Shown in pieces: positions 37,199 to 46,100 of a DNA stretch of 64,000 nt. The stretch is from an uncultured Flavobacteriales bacterium (GTDB taxonomy: Bacteria; Bacteroidota; Bacteroidia; Flavobacteriales_D; Crocinitomicaceae): assembly GCA_903935095.1 (NCBI GenBank), contig CAIZQH010000021.1, positions 248,001 through 312,000 on the forward strand, written 5' to 3'. Positions within the stretch are counted from its first letter, which is position 1. The number at the start of each line of letters is the position of its first letter. Made by a program: the position numbers and the translations under genes. The notes under the pieces were generated by a model that searched no databases, was not told the origin of the DNA, and saw nothing but the letters and a program-made list of their open reading frames with translations.

Positions 37199-38317
37199 AT
37201 GAAAGTAGGCATTGTACTTTATCCAACATATGGTGGAAGTGGGGTTGTAGCGACGGAGTTAGGTAAAGCACTAGCTGCAAAAGGACACGAGATTCACTTC
37301 ATCACCTATTCGCAGCCAGTTCGACTCGGTTCCTTCCGTGAGAATATTTTTTACCACGAAGTTTCCTTGACAGATTACCCACTTTTTGATTTTCAACCGT
37401 ATGAAACACAACTTGCCAGTAAAATGGTGGATGTGGTCAAACATGAAAAATTAGACATTCTCCATGTTCATTATGCCATTCCGCATGCATCTGCAGCGTT
37501 TATGGCACAACAAATATTAAAGGCACAAGGAATAGAGATTCCATTTGTGACAACCTTACACGGGACAGATATTACGCTTGTTGGAAAAGATGCTTCGTTT
37601 GAACCGGTGATTACTTTTTGCATCAACCATTCGAATGCAGTAACGACCGTTTCGGAAAGTTTAAAAAAGGATACCTACCAACATTTTAAAGTGACACGAG
37701 ACATTCACGTCATTCCAAATTTTGTGGTGGAAGATGCCGAAAATGAACATTACACGGTGTACATGCGTCAAAAATACGCAAGTGATGGAGAACGCATTCT
37801 CTGTCACATTTCGAATTTTCGTCCGGTTAAGCGAGTAGATGATGTATTAAAGGTATTTGCGAAGGTCAACGCTCAAATTCCATCGAAATTAATTTTAGTC
37901 GGAGACGGGCCGGACCGGTACCATTGTGAGCGTTTATGCCGCGAATTAAATTTGTGCAATCAAGTGATTTTCCTTGGAAAAGTGAGAGATACCGCCCATG
38001 TATTGGAAATGGCCGATGTCTTTTTGTTGCCATCTGAAACCGAGAGTTTTGGACTTGCGGCTTTGGAAGCGATGGCTGTTGGCGTACCGGTTATTTCTTC
38101 CAATACCGGTGGAATTCCAGAAGTGAATATTCACGGATATTCCGGGTTTTTATCCAACGTTGGAGACATCGATGACATGGCAAAAAACACCTTGGAATTG
38201 TTGAAACCAGAAAATCATGCCACCTTCAAAAAACAAGCGAAATTGCGTTCTGAAGAATTTAGTTTGGCACGAATTCTTCCGATGTATGAAGAATTATATC
38301 GTACATTAGTGAAGTAA
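37199..38317 (+). CDS. bshA: N-acetyl-alpha-D-glucosaminyl L-malate synthase BshA
   Basis: GT4 glycosyltransferase that joins UDP-GlcNAc and L-malate, the first step of bacillithiol synthesis. 372 residues opening with VGIVLYPTYGGSGVVATELG and continuing HFITYSQPVRL, HVHYAIPHASAA, VTTLHGTDITLVG and the donor-site ETESFGLAALEAMAVGVPVI. These match BshA more closely than generic GT4 enzymes. bshB and bshC are not in the window. Transcribed together with the upstream barrel gene and probably elbB-meaB. Confidence 0.93.
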   Translation: MKVGIVLYPTYGGSGVVATELGKALAAKGHEIHFITYSQPVRLGSFRENIFYHEVSLTDYPLFDFQPYETQLASKMVDVVKHEKLDILHVHYAIPHASAAFMAQQILKAQGIEIPFVTTLHGTDITLVGKDASFEPVITFCINHSNAVTTVSESLKKDTYQHFKVTRDIHVIPNFVVEDAENEHYTVYMRQKYASDGERILCHISNFRPVKRVDDVLKVFAKVNAQIPSKLILVGDGPDRYHCERLCRELNLCNQVIFLGKVRDTAHVLEMADVFLLPSETESFGLAALEAMAVGVPVISSNTGGIPEVNIHGYSGFLSNVGDIDDMAKNTLELLKPENHATFKKQAKLRSEEFSLARILPMYEELYRTLVK

Positions 38318-38328
38318 ATTTCATTCAT

Positions 38329-39021
38329 ATGCTGAAAATAGGGGTTTTATTATCAGGATGTGGCGTTTATGATGGCGCCGAAATTCAAGAAGCTGTTTTA
38401 AGTTTATTGGCCATTGATCAAATGGGTGCGCAAGCTGTTTGCATTGGCATCGATGCCGATCAGCATCATGTAGTCAATCACCTCAATGGCGAAGAAATAC
38501 TTCAAACAAGAAATATGTTGGTGGAAGCCGCACGCATCGCACGTGGAGACATACAAAAGATAGAAAACATCGTTCCTGCGGACATCGATGCGCTGGTGAT
38601 TCCCGGTGGATTCGGTAGTGCGAAAAACTTCACGACTTGGGCTTTTGATGGACCACGAGGAACTATTCGCTCTGATGTTAAATTATTACTCGTAAACTTG
38701 GTCAACATAGGAAAACCAATTGTTGCCTTGTGCGTGAGTCCGGTCGTTCTTGCGAAAGCCTTTGAAGGATCGGATATTCACCCCAAAATGACCATCGGTT
38801 CCAAGCAAGGATCGTCTCCATATTCTATTGGTGATTTTGAAGCAGGCCTGACTTCAACTGGCGTTGTATCCGTTGATTGCCCACTTGGCGAAATACTCAT
38901 CGATGAGGAAAACCGCATCATCACGGCTCCATGCTACATGATGAATGCGCGCATATCTGAAATACAAGGAAACATTCAATCGGCTTTTACGGCTTTAAAA
39001 AAGATATTGAATGCCGAATGA
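38329..39021 (+). CDS. elbB: ElbB-like glyoxalase III / DJ-1 superfamily protein
   Basis: 230-residue PfpI/DJ-1 fold protein. The opening GVLLSGCGVYDGAEIQEAVL and ARGDIQKIE are diagnostic for ElbB ('isoprenoid biosynthesis glyoxalase'). The nucleophilic elbow ALCVSPVVLAKA carries the catalytic Cys. E. coli ElbB has glyoxalase activity and a loosely defined link to isoprenoid synthesis; its natural substrate is uncertain. The gene overlaps meaB by 11 bases. Confidence 0.9.
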   Translation: MLKIGVLLSGCGVYDGAEIQEAVLSLLAIDQMGAQAVCIGIDADQHHVVNHLNGEEILQTRNMLVEAARIARGDIQKIENIVPADIDALVIPGGFGSAKNFTTWAFDGPRGTIRSDVKLLLVNLVNIGKPIVALCVSPVVLAKAFEGSDIHPKMTIGSKQGSSPYSIGDFEAGLTSTGVVSVDCPLGEILIDEENRIITAPCYMMNARISEIQGNIQSAFTALKKILNAE

Positions 39022-40045
39022 TCAACACCTAAACGATTGGTTTAAGGAACGTAAAGCGCGTTTCAATGAACGTCATGCAGATGAATTGTTTCAACGTATT
39101 TGTCAGCAGGACAGAACTGCTTTGAGTGCGGCCATTACCTTAATTGAAAGCAATCGTCCGGAAGATCGAATAGAGGCAAACAAATTATTGCAACTCTGTT
39201 TGGGCTTGAATAAAAGAGCTTGGCGCATTGGAATCACCGGAGTTCCTGGAGTAGGAAAGAGCACGTTTATTGAATCATTTGGAAATTATATTTTACATCA
39301 CAAACAAAGTCTTGCTGTTTTAGCTATTGATCCTTCCTCCAATGTTTCTGGTGGCAGTATACTTGGGGACAAAACGCGCATGGAGACTTTGTCCAACAAT
39401 GAGCGCGTTTTTATACGTCCAACAGCTGCTGGCACAACCTTAGGCGGAGTCGCTCGACATACAAGAGAAGCCATCATTCTATGCGAAGCAGCAGGATTTG
39501 AAGTCATTTTCATTGAAACGGTAGGTGTAGGTCAGTCAGAGACGATTGTTCATTCCATGGTCGATTTCTTCTTGTTGCTCATGCTTGCAGGTGCGGGTGA
39601 CGAGTTGCAGGGAATGAAGCGTGGCATCATGGAAATGGCAGATGGAATGATCATCACGAAAGCAGATGGCGAAAATATCCAAAAAGCGCAATGGGCGAGA
39701 AGAGAATACGCAAATGCCCTGCATTTATTTCCACCTAAAGAAAACGACTGGATTACCCAAGTTCATACATCAAGTAGTTTGAATAAGGATGGGTTTGAAG
39801 AGGTTTGGTCGAGCTTAAGTTCCTATTTTAACACCATGGAGCATACAGGATGGATCACGGAAAACAGAAAACGACAAGAAGTGGAAGTTCTTGAAGAAAT
39901 GCTACGTTCCTTATTGCAAGCAGACTTTTTCTCGAATAAGAAGTGGATGGATCTGTATCGTGAAAAAGAAGCGCAAGTAAAATCAGGAAACATCCTCGCT
40001 TACCAAGCCGCAGAGGAGTTATTTGAAACTTTTCGTTCGATTTAG
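39011..40045 (+). CDS. meaB: Methylmalonyl-CoA mutase-associated GTPase MeaB
   Basis: G3E-type P-loop GTPase that guards loading of adenosylcobalamin into methylmalonyl-CoA mutase. 344 residues: Walker A GVPGVGKST near 78, then AIDPSSNVSGGSILGDKTRM, the switch ETVGVGQSE, the base-recognition TKADGEN, and a helical dimerisation tail. The mutase genes themselves are not in the window. It starts inside the elbB 3' end (11-base overlap) and ends with a 4-base convergent overlap with the CotH gene. Confidence 0.94.
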   Translation: MPNDQHLNDWFKERKARFNERHADELFQRICQQDRTALSAAITLIESNRPEDRIEANKLLQLCLGLNKRAWRIGITGVPGVGKSTFIESFGNYILHHKQSLAVLAIDPSSNVSGGSILGDKTRMETLSNNERVFIRPTAAGTTLGGVARHTREAIILCEAAGFEVIFIETVGVGQSETIVHSMVDFFLLLMLAGAGDELQGMKRGIMEMADGMIITKADGENIQKAQWARREYANALHLFPPKENDWITQVHTSSSLNKDGFEEVWSSLSSYFNTMEHTGWITENRKRQEVEVLEEMLRSLLQADFFSNKKWMDLYREKEAQVKSGNILAYQAAEELFETFRSI

Positions 40046-43041
40046 TACTTCAATACTTTAAACGTTGACAATACTTCTTCGTTCTTTTGAACTCGCAAGA
40101 TATAAATCGCTGAACGCATTTCTGGAATAGAAATCGGTGTTTCCAAAGCGGTATTGTTCACCGTTCCTTTCGCAATGATTCGCCCACTTAAATCAAAGAT
40201 TTCATAGGTGCAGCCACCTGCTAGTGTTTTGTTGTCGTGACTCAATACAAATGTTCCATTCGATGGATTGGGAGCCACCGTAAAATGAATGTCTGGGCCG
40301 TCTGGAGGTAAAGGAATCAATTTGAAAACGGCCGTGAAGAAGGACACATTTGTCGAAATATTTGTCGAAAGGCTGTCTTGTAACGTATCCGAAATGAAAG
40401 CTCCCGGTAACCAATGTGAGAATTCGTATCCTGGTTTTGCTATAGGCACAAGTTGAATAGGAACGCCATCGAAATAAGTTCCAGACCATGGATACGTCAC
40501 TGGTTGAATCGTGTTCAACGAAATTTCTCCGCCATTTTCCGGTACTATGTCTAATTCAACGTTGACTGTTTTTGTTAAATTAAATCCTGTTTTTATGTTC
40601 TCAAAAACAACTTCATTTCGACAAGCCAATTGATCCTGGAATACCCCATGATTATTCACAAATGCCTCCATTTGTCCGGTAATGTTGTTTGGGTCACCCC
40701 AACGCGCAAACTCGTTTGGCATTTCTGTCACCATGGATTCGAAAAACGTTTGCTCCCGAGCCAACAAGACTTCTGTCTGATAACTGGTATTCATCAAATC
40801 GGCAAATCGATTGATAAAGTAGTTTTTGTAATCTGTGTTTTGAATGCTTTTCAACCAAATGTTGATATATGGATTATCCGTACTTTGTCCAAGCATGTAA
40901 TTGATGTGGTTATCGGTACAACTTGTCCAGCCATTAGGTTGCATGGACAATTCCAAGTCAATCAAGGCAAAACGCCACCTCCAGTTAGATTTGTCAGAAC
41001 GATAAATTTTAATGTTATTTCCAGGCCAATCCACATTTCCCATCCAGGACTCTGCGATGATGTAATCCGAGTAGTGTTTTAAATCGAAGTATTCATCCGC
41101 ATCGTTCATGTAACTCGGCGCTAAAGGATTCAATGCTTGGAAATCAGTATAGGAGTTCCAGAAATTATCTACGTCACCTTCTACAGCGCGCAAGACTAAA
41201 TTATACCAGTAACTGAGTGATAATAGTTCCAATGAATCTTTATTCGCCCCGTCGTGAATTTCAAAATACTCTGAATTGAATTTTTCTCGAAGTTCGTAAA
41301 GTCCAAAATAAGAGCCGTTGATGTAGACAGTCACAGGACGATAAGCGGAATAATAATTCTTCGTTCCTTCGCTCATCATGCGTACCTGACTCGCGTCTTT
41401 ATAAGGCAATGTCAAATACTGATTACTTCCATTTCTTAGGTAAATTTCACTGTATTTTGTGCGGTCTGTACGATCAGGAATCAGTGGGTAATTTACTGGT
41501 GCTTGCCCAAGTGCACCATGATCGAACGACAACCTAAAGGAACGCTGTGGTTGAGAACGACTACCTCCAGCTCCACCGTCCATTCGCATGGAAGTAAAGC
41601 GTTCGAAAAGAAGTGGATGTCCAATTCCTTCATTGAGATAAACCGCATGTGCGGGTTTTATCCAATCGGTGGACCAATTATCAAAAATCCCGGTTGAACC
41701 ATATAAATTGCTTTGATCAGTTGTTACCAATAGGATTGGCGTGCCATGACTTACGTTAAAGATATAGGTGCCAATTGTTTGCTGACTAGGTAAGTACCCA
41801 CCGTTTGGATCAAGTGGAAATACCTTCGCACGGATGACCATTTTTTGATAGATAAATATGGAATCTGTGTAAGTCGGTGAATTAAAACTAGGCTCCGAAC
41901 CATTCGTTGTGTACACTAATTTGGACGGAACGAGGTTGTTATGTGATAATTTTAGGTAAAAAGCGTTATTGTTTATTCCTGATATTTTGGAAAGAATAGG
42001 ACGCTTTAAACTATCGTTATAAAAAACGGAAGAATTGTTACTTGCAGCGGGTGAGGGCACTAACCACTTGACAATTGCCGATCCATTCGGACTTAGTCCA
42101 ACGGAAATATCTGCCATAGGTGATTCAACGGGCAAGCTAGAAACCAATTGTTGTGTGGGATTAAACAAATAAACAGTCTCCCCACCGCCATCTAACTTAA
42201 AATTCGTGTGGAATAAATTTCCTTGCAGTGGAATAAATTCAGCTGTAAGTTCGCTGATTTGCGTTGCATTCAAATGAAAGTCGATATAAGTGTAATTTTC
42301 TCCGTTTGTTGCAGCAACTTCAAATCCGATGGAGTTTATCATTCCAGCGCTTAGTCCAGATGCACTTAATTCACTTGCTCTAATGAGCATTTGATGTCTC
42401 GCTCCCCAATACCAGTTTCCAAAAGGAGCTGGGTAATCCGTATTTCCATTTTGAATATTACCTGTGCCAATAATTGCATTGTTCAATTTGATGTTTGGAC
42501 GTTGGTAGTATGTTGAGGCGATGTTTGCCGAACAAGCCGCCGGACTCCCATCAATAAAACTTCCGATGGTTGAGATGTAAGTTGTCGCAGTCTGCTTAAA
42601 AATGGAGTTTTCAGTGTATTGTGCGTTATTATAAGAGCAGATGTTGATGACCACATTTGAAATACCATCCCAATAAAACGGAGTAACAAGTTGGTGTTGA
42701 CTCCATCCTGCTTGGGGCGTGTAATTTTGTTCTGAAAGTCCAAATTGGAAAGGAGCAGAGCCAAAGCGATTTTTTTGACTACAAAATATTTGTTGAAACC
42801 CACCTGCAGGAATGGATAGATTCGGTAGGATCCACATATTAGGCACCGTTGGTTTATCTGATAATGCGTAACCGTTTAAATTCAGAGGAGAAGTTCCTGC
42901 ATTATACAATTCAATCCAATCACTGGCATCGCCATTTTCGTCACTAGAGGAAGTGAAGTTCTTGTTACACCCTTCATTGATATAAACTTGCGTAAAGCCA
43001 ATTTGATGCAAAAGTAAAAAACAAACAAGGAGTTGCTTCAT
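40042..43041 (-). CDS. Lamin-tail / CotH-kinase T9SS type A secreted protein
   Basis: 999 residues from ATG 43041, which opens the signal peptide MKQLLVCFLLLHQIGFTQ; the upstream ATG 43053 only adds MDFE. Domains in order: lamin-tail domain (about 20-130, INEGCNKNF...DWIELYNAG), a beta domain, a chitobiase/FN3-like module (about 355-420, VYTTNGSEPSFN), CotH domain (about 480-760, MRMDGG, LYELREKFN, WRWRFALIDLELSM), a bacterial-repeat-like segment, and a type A sorting domain (APNPSNGTF; YEIFDLSGRII). CotH proteins are atypical protein kinases in spore coats; in Bacteroidota they occur as large secreted proteins of unclear role. Confidence 0.88.
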   Translation of the reverse strand: MKQLLVCFLLLHQIGFTQVYINEGCNKNFTSSSDENGDASDWIELYNAGTSPLNLNGYALSDKPTVPNMWILPNLSIPAGGFQQIFCSQKNRFGSAPFQFGLSEQNYTPQAGWSQHQLVTPFYWDGISNVVINICSYNNAQYTENSIFKQTATTYISTIGSFIDGSPAACSANIASTYYQRPNIKLNNAIIGTGNIQNGNTDYPAPFGNWYWGARHQMLIRASELSASGLSAGMINSIGFEVAATNGENYTYIDFHLNATQISELTAEFIPLQGNLFHTNFKLDGGGETVYLFNPTQQLVSSLPVESPMADISVGLSPNGSAIVKWLVPSPAASNNSSVFYNDSLKRPILSKISGINNNAFYLKLSHNNLVPSKLVYTTNGSEPSFNSPTYTDSIFIYQKMVIRAKVFPLDPNGGYLPSQQTIGTYIFNVSHGTPILLVTTDQSNLYGSTGIFDNWSTDWIKPAHAVYLNEGIGHPLLFERFTSMRMDGGAGGSRSQPQRSFRLSFDHGALGQAPVNYPLIPDRTDRTKYSEIYLRNGSNQYLTLPYKDASQVRMMSEGTKNYYSAYRPVTVYINGSYFGLYELREKFNSEYFEIHDGANKDSLELLSLSYWYNLVLRAVEGDVDNFWNSYTDFQALNPLAPSYMNDADEYFDLKHYSDYIIAESWMGNVDWPGNNIKIYRSDKSNWRWRFALIDLELSMQPNGWTSCTDNHINYMLGQSTDNPYINIWLKSIQNTDYKNYFINRFADLMNTSYQTEVLLAREQTFFESMVTEMPNEFARWGDPNNITGQMEAFVNNHGVFQDQLACRNEVVFENIKTGFNLTKTVNVELDIVPENGGEISLNTIQPVTYPWSGTYFDGVPIQLVPIAKPGYEFSHWLPGAFISDTLQDSLSTNISTNVSFFTAVFKLIPLPPDGPDIHFTVAPNPSNGTFVLSHDNKTLAGGCTYEIFDLSGRIIAKGTVNNTALETPISIPEMRSAIYILRVQKNEEVLSTFKVLKY

Positions 43042-43114
43042 TTCAAAATCCATTAGGAAAATCGAAGATAGTTAAATAAAATAAGTCTTTAATTCTAAGA
43101 ATGATAAACCTAAG

Positions 43115-46100
43115 TTAAAAAATTTCAAATCGTATCGTTTCAGGCTGCTCGTTTTCATGTGTAATATGGAGATAATACACTCCAGGAAGAGCCTGATTTA
43201 AGCGCACTTCATACCTTGTTGAATGTACTTCTAGCACGTCAAATGAAATTCTTCGTCCATAGGAATCATACAAGTCACTTATTTTCCCTTTTTCAATGGA
43301 AATCATAAATTGACCATCATTTGGATTTGGAAAAAGATGTGCAGTTCCAATGTGTATTTCCGAAATATTTACCTCCGAATCTACTTGGAATGTATCTATT
43401 TCGAGACAACCTTCAGAATCCGTAATTGTGACGATATATATGCCACCAGGTACTTGAGTTAAATCATTTGTGTTTTGGCCAGAATTCCAGCTAAATAAAT
43501 AGGGAGGTGTTGCGCCAGAAACACCCAAATTGATGCCGCCATCTATTCCGAAAACTTCTGGATTAATCACTGCATTTATTGTCCAAGGGAATGGCTCATA
43601 AACCACGTTTTGAAGGGAAACGGAACAACCCAATTGATCATGTATGGAGCAGACGTAATTACCGGCGCCGATTCCGGAAATAATGGAATCATTCACGGTG
43701 AAGTCCACCCAATTAAAAGTGTAGGGAGCAGTTCCACCCTGTGCCAAAACAGTGATGCTTCCTGTTTGTCCTCCCGGACATGTAACGGAGACAATTTGGC
43801 TCGTTGCGTTCAGGTCCGTTAAGTTTATTTGGAAACTAACGGTATCATGACAATTCAGGCCATCTGTCACAATGCATTCAACTGAGCCAGGCCCCATGGT
43901 TTGCAAGGTATTCGTTGTTTCCATAGAATTCACCCAAGAATAACTATAGGGAAGCACACCGTCTGCAGCAGAAACCTGTACAGTTCCAACAGCGCTTGAG
44001 TCACAGACAATGTTCGTTCCGTTTGCTTGTGAAGTCAAATTCGATAGCGTATAAATGGTGTCAGAAAATGATGTTTGACAACCCAAGGAATCTGAAATGA
44101 CACAAGAGTAAATACCATTTCCTAGGTTGGCAATCACATGGCTATTAGCCAAATTAGACCAAGTAAATTGATAAGGACCAACACCATTCAAGGGACTTAG
44201 TGTTATTTGTCCATTCATATTTTCAGCACAATCGTTAGGAGTGGTGATATGGTTCACCTGCATATCGGATTGACTTTCAAGAGTAAAGGATTGAAAAACA
44301 GAACATCCAAGGATATCAGTGGATGTAACTGAATAACTTCCAGTTGGTAAATTAATGATCGCTGCTGAAGAAATTGCGTTGGGAGACCAGTTGTATGAAT
44401 ACGTTCCATTTCCACCAACTGCATGAACGGAAATCGACCCGTTATTGGAATAAATACAACTTGGAAATATCATCGTATCTGCAACGATTTGCATAGCATT
44501 TGGCTGTGTGATTGTCCCGGTTACCGTTCCTTGACATCCGAATTGATCGGTGATTAGACAGGTGTAATCTCCAGCTGGCACATTGGCTAATTGATTGGAA
44601 TTTCCACTAACTGGAGACCACGAATACGTATACCCAGCAGTTCCACCAGAAGCATGTATGCTCATTTGTCCAGTTGATGATCCATAACAAGTGACTGGTG
44701 TATTGGAATCGATCGTTCCATTTACAGCTGTTGGTTGGGATATGGGAACAACAATAGTCCCGACACATCCATTGTCATCGACCACTTCACAAGCATATTG
44801 TCCGGCAATTAAGTTATTAATGGTATTCGATCCATTTCCAGTGGGATTCCCTGGTGACCAACTATAAGAAAGTGTTCCAGTTCCTCCCGTAGCAGAAATC
44901 TCAGCTGAACCATTTGAACCGTTAAAACAGGAAACGAAAGTTTGACTAATAAGTACAACACTAGGTCCTGTAATATTACTAATACCAACGGAGAGGTTTT
45001 CCGAACAAGCATTCTGATCAGTAACTAGCACATCATAAGTGCCAGCAAATAAATTTGATAAATTAGCCGTGATTCCCACGGATGGGGTCCAACTATATGA
45101 ATAATTTCCTGTCCCACCAGTTACTTCCAGCTCAATTGTGCCATTATTTGAACCACATGTTGCTGCTGTGATAACGGATGTCCCAACAATTAAAGGAGCA
45201 GGCTCACTAATTTGAATACCCTGATTTGTCGTACACCCATGGTCATCGGTAACTTGGCAATTGTAAAATCCAGCAGACAGATTCGCGGCTAGATTGGTGT
45301 TTCCCCCATTAAGATTCCAATTATACGAATATGGTGTAACGCCACCAAACCCAGAAACCAAAGCGGATCCATTGGTTCCACCAAAACAAGAAACAGGATT
45401 TTGTGAAATGATTAATGAACCTAACGCACTTGGTTGGTCAATGCTTACAATTGCTGACTGTTGACAGCCATTCATATCGCTGATTATACAGGTGTAGGTA
45501 CCGGCAGGGACGTTACTTATGGAAGGACCTGAAATCGCATTGGGACTCCACAAATAGCTTAGATTCCCTGTTCCCCCGGAAGCCAATAGAGAGGCACTAC
45601 CATTCGAATTTCCAAAACAATCAACGTTTGAAATGTTCAAAATAGAACTTGTGATGGAGGGTGGATGTAGCATTTGAAAACTTTGGTTCAAAATGCAGTT
45701 ATTCGCATCCGAAATTTCACAGGAATATAATCCGGCACTTAAGTTAGAAAGAGAATTTGTCGTACCTAAATTTCCAGTCCAATTGAATTGATAAGGCGGA
45801 GTGCCACCTATCGTGGAAAGCGTTAAGGCCCCATTATTTCCTCCAAAACAAGAAATTGGATTCAAAGTTGAATTGGCTGATAATGCCGTTGGTTGAGTAA
45901 GGGAAATTTGTTGAGAGGATGAACATCCAAGTCCATCGGTTACTAGACATGTATAGGTCCCTGCAGGTAAATTTGTCAAAGAAGATGTATTGCCAAGATT
46001 CGGAGTCCATGAATATGAGTATTGTCCATTTCCTCCAGAAGCACTCATACTTATCGAGCCGTTAAAAGCGCCGTTACAAGATGGATTAATGACAGTTGAA

